The position numbers were made by a program, and so were the translations under genes. Positions 27,419 to 34,757 of a DNA stretch of 64,000 nucleotides are shown piece by piece; the first letter of the stretch is position 1; every line of letters starts with the position of its first letter. Source of the stretch: Bacillus cytotoxicus. Its GTDB lineage: Bacteria > Bacillota > Bacilli > Bacillales > Bacillaceae_G. Under the pieces are notes generated by a model. It was not told the DNA's origin, searched no databases, and was given only the letters and a program-made list of their open reading frames with translations. The stretch is from positions 80,988 through 144,987 of the forward strand of contig NZ_JAMBOP010000008.1 of NCBI RefSeq assembly GCF_023715645.1. The letters run 5' to 3'.

Positions 27419-28546
27419 ATGAAGACGTTATGGAGCACAATTATTTTTTTACTTTCTGTTTTATTAGTAGGAAGCTATTTCTTTTTTAAAGTACCTGCTA
27501 AAAAAGAAGCACAATCAATCAAAACAACTGCCCCTGCTAACACAACGAAAGAAAAAGAAAAAGAAAAAGAAATTGATTATACTGCTGTTACTCAAAAATT
27601 AGATCAGTATTTAAAAGATAAACAATTAAATGGATCAGTCCTTGTTTCCTATCAAGGGCGTACTTTATTAGATAAAGGGTATGGCTATGCGGATGTACAA
27701 AAACAAATTGAAAATACACCGCAAACAAAACATCGAATCGGTTCTATTACAAAAATGACCATTGCTGTATCTATTTTACAGTTGCAAGAACAAGGAAAGT
27801 TAAATATACAGGAAAATGTACATACATATATTCCATCTTTTCCTGCGAATAAAAATATTACATTATATCATTTATTAACGCATACATCAGGACTACCTGA
27901 GCATGGAAAAGGGAAAGTTAATGCAGCATCTCACCTTAATTTAGTAACGTGGCTCGGACAACAACCGGTTGCTTTTCAACCGGGGCAAGGTTGGTTATAT
28001 ACAGATTATAATTATATGCTATTAGCTTATATAGTAGAAAAAACCTCAGGACAATCTATAGCACAATACGTTAGAGAACACATCTTTATTCCGGCGGAAA
28101 TGATGGAGTCAGGTATGGGAGAGAAGCCGGAAGGAGATGTAAATTTTGCAAAAGGCTATAAAAAGAATGAGAATAATCTTGTATTAGCCCCAAGCTTAAT
28201 CATGAATTGGTTATATGGATGCGGTGAGATGTATACAACGGTGCATGATATGAAAAAGCTAGACGAAGCAATTAAGTCAGGAAAACTTATTTCGTCTGAA
28301 AGTTTGAAATTAATGATAACGCCACCTACGGATAGAAAATACGCATTTAGCTTTTATATATATCCAGATTATTATCACAATCATGGTGTACTTTCGGGAT
28401 GGAATACATTTAATAATTTTAATTGGGATAAACAACTATTTGTCATTGTATTTTCAAATGTGCAAAATGGAATCAATGATGAGTTTAATACCGAATTTCG
28501 CAAACTTGTGAGTGATTTGTTAGAAAAAGAGGAGATGAGAAAATGA
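27419..28546 (+). CDS. Membrane-anchored class C beta-lactamase-like serine hydrolase
   Basis: A 375-residue protein with an N-terminal membrane anchor (residues ~5-25), then a Lys/Glu-rich linker (TTKEKEKEKE). The beta-lactamase/esterase domain has the SxxK nucleophile motif in RIGSITKMTIA and the YxN motif in YTDYNYML. HHGVLSGWN-like sequence near the end stands for the third motif. Members are D-aminopeptidases, esterases or PBP-like enzymes rather than drug-resistance lactamases. GGAGG lies 11 bases before the ATG. Its stop overlaps the next start by four bases. Confidence 0.85.
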   Translation: MKTLWSTIIFLLSVLLVGSYFFFKVPAKKEAQSIKTTAPANTTKEKEKEKEIDYTAVTQKLDQYLKDKQLNGSVLVSYQGRTLLDKGYGYADVQKQIENTPQTKHRIGSITKMTIAVSILQLQEQGKLNIQENVHTYIPSFPANKNITLYHLLTHTSGLPEHGKGKVNAASHLNLVTWLGQQPVAFQPGQGWLYTDYNYMLLAYIVEKTSGQSIAQYVREHIFIPAEMMESGMGEKPEGDVNFAKGYKKNENNLVLAPSLIMNWLYGCGEMYTTVHDMKKLDEAIKSGKLISSESLKLMITPPTDRKYAFSFYIYPDYYHNHGVLSGWNTFNNFNWDKQLFVIVFSNVQNGINDEFNTEFRKLVSDLLEKEEMRK

Positions 28547-29427
28547 AGCAGTTATTACCACCAACTTCCATTGGTTTTGTTGGTACCGGTGTTATGGGAA
28601 AAAGTATGGTGCGTCATTTACTAAAGGCAGGTTATACGGTGTACGTATATAATCGTACAAAAGAAAAAGCAGCAGATTTAATTGAAGAAGGTGCAAAGTG
28701 GTGTGATTCTCCAAAGGAACTAGCAAGAATCGTAGATGTCGTAATGACTATGGTTGGATATCCACACGATGTAGAGGAAGTATACTTTGGTGAAAATGGA
28801 ATTCTTAATCACGCTAAACAAGGGACGATTACGATCGACTTTACAACATCAACACCAACTTTGGCGAAACGTATTTACGAAGAAGCAAAGAGTAAGGAAA
28901 TTTATGTATTAGATGCTCCTGTATCGGGCGGAGATATTGGAGCAAAAGAAGGACGTCTTGCAATCATGATTGGTGGAGACGAGGAAGTATATAGAGCCTG
29001 CTTGCCATTATTTGAATTATTAGGTGGAAATATAATGTTGCAAGGGAAAGCTGGTAGTGGTCAACATACAAAAATGTGCAATCAAATTGCAATTGCATCT
29101 AATATGCTTGGTGTATGTGAAGCGATTGCTTATGCAAAAAAGGCAGGATTACATCCAGAAAAAGTGTTACAAAGTATTTCTACTGGTGCAGCAGGCAGCT
29201 GGTCATTAAGTAATTTAGCACCTCGTATGTTACAAGGTGATTTTGAACCAGGATTTTATGTGAAACACTTTATAAAAGATATGAACATTGCCTTAACAGA
29301 AGCAGAAGAGCTTGGATTATCTGCACCTGGCTTAACTCTTGCTAGAGAGTTATATGAGCAATTGATGCAAGATGGTGAAGAAAATAGTGGAACACAAGCA
29401 TTATATAAACAATATATAAAGGAGTGA
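28543..29427 (+). CDS. NAD(P)-dependent beta-hydroxyacid dehydrogenase (3-hydroxyisobutyrate dehydrogenase family)
   Basis: A 294-residue enzyme with an N-terminal Rossmann domain (GFVGTGVMGKSMVRHLL), the substrate motif DAPVSGGDIGAKEGRLAIM, and the catalytic lysine in SGQHTKMCNQIAI. The helical C-terminal domain carries HFIKDMNIALTEA. The family oxidises 3-hydroxyisobutyrate, tartronate semialdehyde or related compounds; specificity is not readable. ATGA overlap with the upstream serine hydrolase makes the pair an operon. Confidence 0.9.
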   Translation: MKQLLPPTSIGFVGTGVMGKSMVRHLLKAGYTVYVYNRTKEKAADLIEEGAKWCDSPKELARIVDVVMTMVGYPHDVEEVYFGENGILNHAKQGTITIDFTTSTPTLAKRIYEEAKSKEIYVLDAPVSGGDIGAKEGRLAIMIGGDEEVYRACLPLFELLGGNIMLQGKAGSGQHTKMCNQIAIASNMLGVCEAIAYAKKAGLHPEKVLQSISTGAAGSWSLSNLAPRMLQGDFEPGFYVKHFIKDMNIALTEAEELGLSAPGLTLARELYEQLMQDGEENSGTQALYKQYIKE

Positions 29428-29431
29428 TTGT

Positions 29432-29764
29432 ATGAGTTTAGAAAAGTTCGATAATATTATTCGTACAGTACAGTGTACAGAAACGACTCTTATTAATGAC
29501 AAGCAACTCGCTGCGTTTCAAAAGAAGTATAACTTTGAACCAGCATTTGAATATGGTAGAGATGCAACAGGTCGTTATGTTATTCGAACAACGAAAGAAA
29601 TGCTAGAAGAGATGGAATTTTATTTAGCATTAAAATATGAGCGTGATCTCATTGATTTATATATGAATGCAGAAGTAGACGGGAAATTTTATATTTCGGT
29701 TAGCTACGGAGACGATGCACTTCATTTAAAAGAGCTGTTTCAATTTTTAGAAGAGAATAAATAA
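29432..29764 (+). CDS. Conserved hypothetical protein, 110 residues
   Basis: A small acidic protein starting four bases after the dehydrogenase stop, probably the third gene of the operon. It has no signal peptide or membrane helix. A mixed alpha/beta pattern ends KELFQFLEENK. AAAGGAG overlaps the end of the upstream gene. No family recognised. Confidence 0.75.
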   Translation: MSLEKFDNIIRTVQCTETTLINDKQLAAFQKKYNFEPAFEYGRDATGRYVIRTTKEMLEEMEFYLALKYERDLIDLYMNAEVDGKFYISVSYGDDALHLKELFQFLEENK

Positions 29765-29791
29765 AAAAGTCCTCGTTATGAGGACTTTTTT
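29763..29791 (+). terminator. Terminator of the three-gene operon
   Basis: AAAAAAGTCCTC-gttat-GAGGACTTTTTT. A further hairpin, CCCCCAC/GTGGGGG at about 29809-29841, follows and may serve the minus-strand gene. Confidence 0.87.
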
Positions 29792-29848
29792 ATCATATCT
29801 GGCGAGAAGACCCCCACCACAAGCGGAATAGAAGTGGGGGTAGTTCAA

Positions 29849-30127
29849 TTAGGAAAGGTTTGTTGCCCGGCGTGCTTTTTCAATTGGAAAGGGAATGACT
29901 TCAGCTATTCTGTTTTGAGTAAATCGTTTTGTGCGAGCATGACGTAATATATAGAAGGAAAACAGGATACTAACAGGAACTGCACCATATAAACTGAAAA
30001 ATAAAGCGCTTACAGTAGATGCGACGAAACCAATCATACCAACTTCTAACTCATCCATAATAGCTCCCAAAACGGCAGGTATAGCCCCGCAAACAACACC
30101 AAAAAGAATTGCTAAAATTAACTCCAT
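29849..30127 (-). CDS. Small membrane protein, unknown function
   Basis: A 92-residue protein with two or three hydrophobic helices (LILAILFGVVCGAIPAVLGA, MIGFVASTVSALFFSLYGAV, PVSILFSFYIL) and a basic, soluble tail ending KARRATNLS. AGGAGGAAGG lies before the ATG at 30127. No family recognised. A GTGGGGG hairpin lies downstream. Confidence 0.65.
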   Translation of the reverse strand: MELILAILFGVVCGAIPAVLGAIMDELEVGMIGFVASTVSALFFSLYGAVPVSILFSFYILRHARTKRFTQNRIAEVIPFPIEKARRATNLS

Positions 30128-30259
30128 GTATTCCCTTCCTCCTTTTTAAAATAGCGTTCTTTTTTCTATTATTTGTATTATAACATAGTTTAAACAGAAT
30201 TTTCAGAAAAAATTCACAAAATGTTCATAAAATTGTAAAAAAATTTTCAACAAAAAAAG

Positions 30260-30291
30260 AAGGATTATCTCATTAAGGAGATAATCCTTTC
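30260..30291 (-). terminator. Orphan terminator of the lost mtn operon
   Basis: AAGGATTATCTC-attaa-GGAGATAATCCTT with a T run on the minus strand. It stands just downstream of the mtnB remnant, so it is probably the old operon terminator. Confidence 0.7.
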
Positions 30292-30335
30292 CATAGGAGG
30301 TCGTATATATGTAGAGTGAATAAAGGGAAGGAAAA

Positions 30336-30410
30336 GGGGAACCAATTCCGATCAGTTAATTCTTTTTTCAGTTCACTCAGTTCTTGCCACTGACGAAAGA
30401 GCTGTCTCAC
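30336..30410 (-). pseudogene. mtnB: Remnant of methylthioribulose-1-phosphate dehydratase, N-terminal 25 residues only
   Basis: GTG 30410 starts a match to the MtnB N-terminus ([18 protein letters not shown] then RNWFP). The match stops abruptly and runs into unrelated sequence. The start overlaps the end of the mtnW remnant, so mtnX, which lies between the two in B. subtilis, is absent. Lower confidence in exact limits than in identity. Confidence 0.8.
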
Positions 30411-30414
30411 TTTG

Positions 30415-30584
30415 TCACCCCCATAAACGTAAAGCAGCTTGTAAATAAGGGTCATCACTCTTATAAAGCGCATCAATAGCAGCTCGAAATGCTTTTCTGC
30501 CTCTCTGTGCACTGGATGGGTGGCCGTGGATAACCACCTCCAGCATTAATGACACATTGCTTACCAAAGTCACGAATGAGAAGG
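30415..30584 (-). pseudogene. mtnW: Remnant of 2,3-diketo-5-methylthiopentyl-1-phosphate enolase (RuBisCO-like), C-terminal end only
   Basis: On the minus strand [17 protein letters not shown] is followed, after a one-base insertion (GGTGGTTATCC for expected GGTGGTATCC), by [20 protein letters not shown]. It ends ALRLWG. Both pieces match the C-terminus of MtnW; the RuBisCO-like HGHP loop is clear. More than 85% of the gene is gone. It lies back-to-back with mtnU, its partner in the methionine salvage cluster. Confidence 0.85.
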
Positions 30585-30593
30585 GGGAAAGTA

Positions 30594-31382
30594 ATGGAAA
30601 TTGCATGTGTTCAAATGAATATCACTTTTGGTAATGTTGCAAAAAATATAGAACATGCTGAGAAAAAAATAAATGAAGCGATGAAGAAAAAACCGGATGT
30701 TATTGTATTACCAGAGTTATGGACAACAGGTTATGATTTAGAGTGTCTTCCTGATATTGCGGATTTAAATGGGAATGATACGAAAAGCTTATTATTAAAG
30801 TGGAGTAAACAAAATGGTGTAAATATTGTCGGTGGTTCGATTGCAAAGCAGACAGAGAATGGTGTTACAAATACGATGTATGTTAGTGATCGGAACGGAA
30901 AAATTGTGGCTGAATATAGTAAAGTACATTTGTTTCAACTGATGGATGAGCATAAATATTTAATTGCTGGAAATGAAACGGGGCATTTTCTACTGGAGAA
31001 TATACCGTGTGCAGGAACAATTTGCTATGATATTCGTTTTCCAGAATGGATGCGCGTTCATACTGCACAAGGAGCGACTGTATTATTTGTTGTAGCAGAG
31101 TGGCCGCTTGTTCGTTTAGCACATTGGCGATTATTGCTTCAAGCAAGGGCAATTGAAAATCAATGTTATGTTGTGGCGTGTAATCGCGCTGGAAGTGATC
31201 CTAATAATGTATTTGCAGGACATTCTCTTATTATTGATCCTTGGGGAGAAATCGTTATTGAAGCTGATGAAACAGAAACAATTTTGTTTGGAACATTAGA
31301 TACTAAGAAAATCTCGGAAGTACGAAAGGGGATTCCTGTTTTTTTTGATCGACGTCCAGAATTGTACACATTAAAAAAATAA
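30594..31382 (+). CDS. mtnU: Carbon-nitrogen hydrolase, MtnU-like omega-amidase
   Basis: A 262-residue nitrilase-superfamily enzyme with the catalytic Glu in [12 protein letters not shown], Lys in YSKVHLF and Cys in [12 protein letters not shown]. MtnU in B. subtilis lies beside the mtn genes, where it is thought to deamidate the alpha-ketoglutaramate-type product of the salvage transaminase. Here mtnW and mtnB are destroyed next to it, yet this frame is intact. AAGGGGGAAAG precedes ATG 30594; an earlier in-frame ATG belongs to the relic side. Confidence 0.88.
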   Translation: MEIACVQMNITFGNVAKNIEHAEKKINEAMKKKPDVIVLPELWTTGYDLECLPDIADLNGNDTKSLLLKWSKQNGVNIVGGSIAKQTENGVTNTMYVSDRNGKIVAEYSKVHLFQLMDEHKYLIAGNETGHFLLENIPCAGTICYDIRFPEWMRVHTAQGATVLFVVAEWPLVRLAHWRLLLQARAIENQCYVVACNRAGSDPNNVFAGHSLIIDPWGEIVIEADETETILFGTLDTKKISEVRKGIPVFFDRRPELYTLKK

Positions 31383-31451
31383 TTTAGTTTGTTTTTCGTT
31401 ACCACTTTTTTGTCTCTTCGCTTATTTATTATATGAAGGGAGGAGACAACG

Positions 31452-31601
31452 ATGGAGGAATGGATATCAGTTATTGGCAATGTTGGCTTTCCGATTGTTG
31501 TGACGCTATACTTGCTGCATAGAATTGAAAGTAAGTTAGATGGCGTTATTGTTGCGATTGAGAAGCTACCAAAGCAAATGCAAATTGAAAAACCGACATA
31601 A
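31452..31601 (+). CDS. YvrJ-family small membrane protein
   Basis: A 49-residue protein: MEEWISVIGNVGFPIVVTLYLLHRI read as one membrane helix, then a helix with ESKLDGVIVAIEKL. This matches the YvrJ family of holin-like microproteins of unknown role. GGGAGGAGAC precedes the ATG. The last seven codons and the stop (QIEKPT and TAA) come from the left end of an adjacent bcr-like repeat, so the native C-terminus was replaced. Confidence 0.82.
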   Translation: MEEWISVIGNVGFPIVVTLYLLHRIESKLDGVIVAIEKLPKQMQIEKPT

Positions 31602-31744
31602 AAACCTCTTTTTTTAGGGGAGGATGAGAGCATCTGGCCGTGCATAGAAGCGGCCAGTGCCTGTTTCTGCCACATGCGAAGTTTGAAACATAAGGAGTGG
31701 GCCAGTGTAAGACATATTGTATTTTGCATAGCAGCAACTTATAT
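31580..31744 (+). repeat. bcr-like interspersed repeat (copy 8, first of a tandem pair)
   Basis: Left end CAAATTGAAAAACCGACATAA lies inside the YvrJ gene. The core CTGGCCG-tgcatagaag-CGGCCAG is a perfect hairpin. Right end GCATAGCAGCAACTTATAT. Confidence 0.88.
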
Positions 31745-31923
31745 ATAAATACAAATTGAAAAACAGACATAAAAATTTCTTTCTTTTTAGCTGGGCGAGA
31801 GCATCTGGCCGTGCATAGAAGCGGCCAGTGCTTTTTCCTGCCACATGCGAGGTTTGAAAGATAAGGAACAGGCGAGTAGCGGGCATGTTGTATTCTGCAT
31901 AGCAGCGACTTATATATCGAAAA
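31745..31923 (+). repeat. bcr-like interspersed repeat (copy 9, second of a tandem pair)
   Basis: Same orientation, sharing the ATAAATACAAATTGAAAAAC junction with copy 8; the same CTGGCCG/CGGCCAG hairpin is present. Head-to-tail duplication. Confidence 0.88.
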
Positions 31924-31965
31924 ATTAAAGTGGAACTATATGGGGATGGAGTAGTTTGTTGAAAT

Positions 31966-32742
31966 TCACTGTGCTGTATAACCACCATCAATGACAACAG
32001 CTTGTCCTGTAACCCCTTTTACTTTTTCGCTTGCCAAAAATAAGGCGTAGTTTGAAATTTCTTTTGTATGTAACAATCGTTGTTGCGGTACAAGTGGGTA
32101 AATGACTTCTTCTAGTACATGTTCAAGCGGGACATTTCTAGTTGTGGCTAAATCTTGCAGCTGATTACGAATAAGAGGGGTATCAACATAGCCGGGACAA
32201 AGTGCATTTACGGTAATGCCGTACGCAGCACCTTCTAGTGCAGCGACTTTTGTAAGTCCAATTACCCCATGCTTGGCGCTATTATATGCAGATTTGCCAG
32301 CAAAGCCAACGAGACCATTAATAGAAGCGATGTTAATGATGCGACCGTATTGTTGTTTTTTCATAATAGGAAATGCATGTTTTATTGCGATAAACGGTGC
32401 AATTTGCATAATTTTAATCAGCATTTCAAACTTTTCAGTTGGAAAATCTTCAATTGGAGAAACATATTGCATACCCGCATTATTAATTAATACATCAAGT
32501 GAACCAAATTGTGTAACAGTTTCTGAAATAGCTTGTTCAATCTCACGCTCTACTGTTACATCACACTGCATTCCCGATACTTTATACCCCTCGTTTTCTA
32601 ATTGTTTCACTGCCTCTTGTACGCTGACTTCTAACCGATCCGTAATCATGACAGTTGCTCCCTCTTTTGCAAAGGCTTTTCCTAGTTCATAACCAATTCC
32701 ACTTGCAGCGCCTGTTAAAAATACAATGCGATTTTTAAACAT
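31966..32742 (-). CDS. D-3-hydroxybutyrate dehydrogenase (short-chain dehydrogenase)
   Basis: A 258-residue SDR enzyme interconverting 3-hydroxybutyrate and acetoacetate with NAD. It has the cofactor motif TGAASGIG, NNAG (in VLINNAGMQY), the catalytic Ser in IASINGLVG, the YxxxK motif YNSAK, and PGYVDTPLIRNQL after it. The Q-rich lid (QLQDLATTRNVP and PQQRLLHTKEI) is typical of 3-hydroxybutyrate dehydrogenases. No transporter or thiolase gene is intact beside it; a thiolase relic lies 1.7 kb away. The 264-base gap upstream holds only a short hydrophobic frame and no gene I can support. Confidence 0.88.
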   Translation of the reverse strand: MFKNRIVFLTGAASGIGYELGKAFAKEGATVMITDRLEVSVQEAVKQLENEGYKVSGMQCDVTVEREIEQAISETVTQFGSLDVLINNAGMQYVSPIEDFPTEKFEMLIKIMQIAPFIAIKHAFPIMKKQQYGRIINIASINGLVGFAGKSAYNSAKHGVIGLTKVAALEGAAYGITVNALCPGYVDTPLIRNQLQDLATTRNVPLEHVLEEVIYPLVPQQRLLHTKEISNYALFLASEKVKGVTGQAVVIDGGYTAQ

Positions 32743-33006
32743 GTTTTATTTTATCCCCCTTATAAATATAAGATAGCTCTAATGCTCTATTTATAGAAAC
32801 GAAGTGGGAAATCCTTCATTTTTTAGCAAAAAATGTGTGAGCTATTTTGTTTTACCAAATACTGTTTTCCATTCTGTATTTGGTAATGGGTGTCATTCCA
32901 ATGGTTTTACTTGTGGGATTAATGCAAATACATATGTTAACGTAAGGACACATAGGAGACACCTCAAATATAGTAAATTTTTTGTCTGGATAAAAAGGGA
33001 ATTTAC

Positions 33007-33300
33007 TTAACGGTGGAAAAAAGGAGGAATAAATGTTTTTAAAGTATTCAAATTGTTGTTTTGTCGAACCAAGTAAGGGGAAGATTCTTTATTTGATAAG
33101 AGCTGCGGAAGTATAGGTTCCTCTTTATTCGATAAAGTGTTAAAATTTGTTATCATGTGTGTGAACTGTTCATCAGTAATCATACCACTCGTGTGCCAAT
33201 AGCACATCATTGCATAAGCAAGAGAACTTGTATCAACGTTGACGTTCACATTCACATTAGAATTTCCGCTGTTTGAAATACTAGAGCTATTTCGCCGCAT
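33007..33300 (-). CDS. Small protein with Ser/Asn-Val motif, possible spore surface protein
   Basis: A 97-residue protein opening MRRNSSSISNSGNSNVNVN, then a middle segment LAYAMMCYWHTSGMITDEQF and a polar tail. The motif ISxSGNSxVNxNVD recurs in the next gene, so the two are related. Alternating polar/valine motifs of this kind recall the CotX/CotV coat family, but I cannot assign it. AGGAGG seven bases before ATG 33300 fixes the start. Confidence 0.65.
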   Translation of the reverse strand: MRRNSSSISNSGNSNVNVNVNVDTSSLAYAMMCYWHTSGMITDEQFTHMITNFNTLSNKEEPILPQLLSNKESSPYLVRQNNNLNTLKTFIPPFFHR

Positions 33301-33318
33301 GGTCAATCCTCCTTACAA

Positions 33319-33347
33319 GAATAGGCTACTTTAAGTAGCCTATTCAT
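33319..33347 (-). terminator. Terminator between the paired SGNS genes
   Basis: GAATAGGCTACTT-taa-GTAGCCTATTC hairpin downstream of the 119-residue gene and upstream of the 97-residue gene. Confidence 0.75.
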
Positions 33348-33699
33348 TTGAATTGTTTTTGTTTTTGCATTGATTACTTTTCTGGGATTGAGTGGCATTA
33401 TTTAATGTGTTTGTTAAGAATGGAAGCAAGGCTGCTAATAGTTGGTTTGTAACATCTGTATTTGATTGCCCTTGTGCAAGACTTTGTCTTTGATCCTTTT
33501 CTAAATCAGTAGACTGACTATCAGAAGGAGCTGTTTCAGAATCTATATCAGAGTCTACGTTTAAATTCACGTGAGAATTTCCACTATCTGAAATTTGAGC
33601 AACGTTGTGATTGTGTGTACGTTCTTTTGATATTTCATCTTGAGGGTCGGGCTCAGTATATTGGGGCTTTTTTCGACTGCGATCTTGATAATAAAACAA
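33340..33699 (-). CDS. Small acidic protein with Ser/Asn-Val motif (paralogue of neighbour)
   Basis: A 119-residue polar protein opening FYYQDRSRKKPQYTEPD. It contains QISDSGNSHVNLNVDSDID, the motif shared with the next gene. A Gln/Ser-rich stretch and a short hydrophobic helix (LLAALLPFLTNTL) follow, then an Asn/Lys-rich end. TTG 33699 is preceded by AAAGGAGAGG. No catalytic motif. Likely structural; spore-surface location is an inference from composition. Confidence 0.62.
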   Translation of the reverse strand: MFYYQDRSRKKPQYTEPDPQDEISKERTHNHNVAQISDSGNSHVNLNVDSDIDSETAPSDSQSTDLEKDQRQSLAQGQSNTDVTNQLLAALLPFLTNTLNNATQSQKSNQCKNKNNSNE

Positions 33700-33825
33700 G
33701 TGAATCCTCTCCTTTAGTAACTACATAAAATGTCTATACGATACTTTATGTAAAAAGAGGGAAAGTGTATGGACAAATGAACCATAATTTTGTAAAGCGA
33801 GTTAATAATAATTAATTACATCTAT

Positions 33826-33947
33826 ATAATATAAATGCAACTTGAAACAATGACATAAAAACCCCTTTCTTTTTAGAGGATCGAGAGCATCTGGCCATGC
33901 ATAGAAGCGGTCGTCTGCCACGTGCAAGTTTTAAAACAAAGGGAGAG
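33826..33947 (+). repeat. bcr-like interspersed repeat (copy 10, truncated)
   Basis: Left end AATATAAATGCAACTTGAAAC, core GAGAGCATCTGGCCATGC and GAAGCGGTC. A GAGGGCC-type segment in the middle and the right end are missing. Confidence 0.8.
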
Positions 33948-34065
33948 GCTTTCCTATTCGTAAATAGCAGAATAAGAAATGATGGAAAGAAGTCAGAAAA
34001 TATTCAAATTTCGACACGTTTATGTATCCATTTTTTGTTATAGTAAAGAAAAAGGGGGAGAAAAC

Positions 34066-34359
34066 ATGTATATACTTAAAATTGTCTCAGATCGCGAGGC
34101 TATTTATCAATTTGCGAGTTATGCTCAAGTGGTACAAGGGGTAGAAAATGTATATGTGGAAGTGGGGGAATCGCTGTATGAGCACCCGCTCATGAAGTTT
34201 TATGTTCATGTCACTATCAAAGAAGGGTATGAACAAGGAAAAGTATTGCGGGAAATTGCACGTTTAGTAGAGTTAGGACGTTTTACATATGTTCATTACC
34301 GGGATGAAGAAATTGAAAAAGCATTTGAGGACGTAAAATACGAAGGCCATATAGGCTAG
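34066..34359 (+). CDS. Conserved hypothetical protein, 97 residues
   Basis: A small cytosolic protein opening MYILKIVSDREAIYQFASY, with a predicted alpha/beta fold and a C-terminal RDEEIEKAFEDVKYEGHIG. AAAGGGGGAG precedes ATG 34066. An earlier in-frame ATG lies in AT-rich DNA without a ribosome site. No family recognised. It has its own terminator, so it is monocistronic. Confidence 0.7.
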   Translation: MYILKIVSDREAIYQFASYAQVVQGVENVYVEVGESLYEHPLMKFYVHVTIKEGYEQGKVLREIARLVELGRFTYVHYRDEEIEKAFEDVKYEGHIG

Positions 34360-34370
34360 ATAATAAGCGA

Positions 34371-34403
34371 TGAAGAGGCTAATGTGAGTTAGCCTCTTTT
34401 TGT
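34371..34403 (+). terminator. Terminator of 97-residue gene
   Basis: AAGAGGCTAA-tgtgag-TTAGCCTCTTTTT. Confidence 0.82.
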
Positions 34404-34426
34404 GCAGCTAAATATTATATATAAAA

Positions 34427-34720
34427 CCAACTGAACTTATAGTTCCTGTATTGCAGGAAGTTGTAAAAAGAGGCGGTGTGTCACCTAGTGAAGTAGATGA
34501 AGTGATTTTAGGTCACTGTATTCAGCGAACAGATGAGGCAAATACAGCAAGAACAGCAGCTCTTATGGCGGGATTTCCTAATACGGTTACTGGTTATACA
34601 ATTCAGCGTCAATGTGCTTCAGGTATGCAGGCACTAATTTCAGCAGCAATGCAGATTCAATTAGGTGTAAGCGATGTTGTTGTTGCAGGGGGAGTAGCGT
34701 TATTTATAGAAGCATTATAA
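34427..34720 (+). pseudogene. Thiolase (acetyl-CoA acetyltransferase) relic, truncated at both ends and fused internally
   Basis: From 34427 the frame reads PTELIVPVLQEVVKRGG, then ILGHCIQRTDEANTARTAAL, and QRQCASGMQAL with the acyl-enzyme cysteine. It then jumps at VVVAGG straight to the thiolase C-terminus VALFIEAL. The first ~25 residues and about 280 residues of the middle and C-terminal domain (catalytic His and second Cys) are gone. GGAGTAG at the junction is probably the short repeat used. No start codon with a ribosome site is present. Confidence 0.9.
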
Positions 34721-34724
34721 TAAC

Positions 34725-34757
34725 AAAACCAGCTAGTACGTTTACTAGCTGGTTTTG
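34725..34757. terminator. Bidirectional terminator after thiolase relic
   Basis: AAAACCAGCTAGT pairs with ACTAGCTGGTTTT. It probably served the intact thiolase gene and still serves the convergent ATPase gene. Confidence 0.83.

Noticed and set aside
31166-31997. Three long overlapping minus-strand frames, up to 187 residues
   Set aside because: They run through the tandem bcr-like repeats and the end of mtnU. The Cys/His-rich text (FKLRMWQK, ARCSHPP) is simply the repeat read backwards and recurs at every copy.
32743-33006. Hydrophobic frame (FSILYLVMGVIPMVLLVGLM) upstream of the dehydrogenase as a transporter relic
   Set aside because: Only about 35 residues, no family match and no ribosome site; too little to name.
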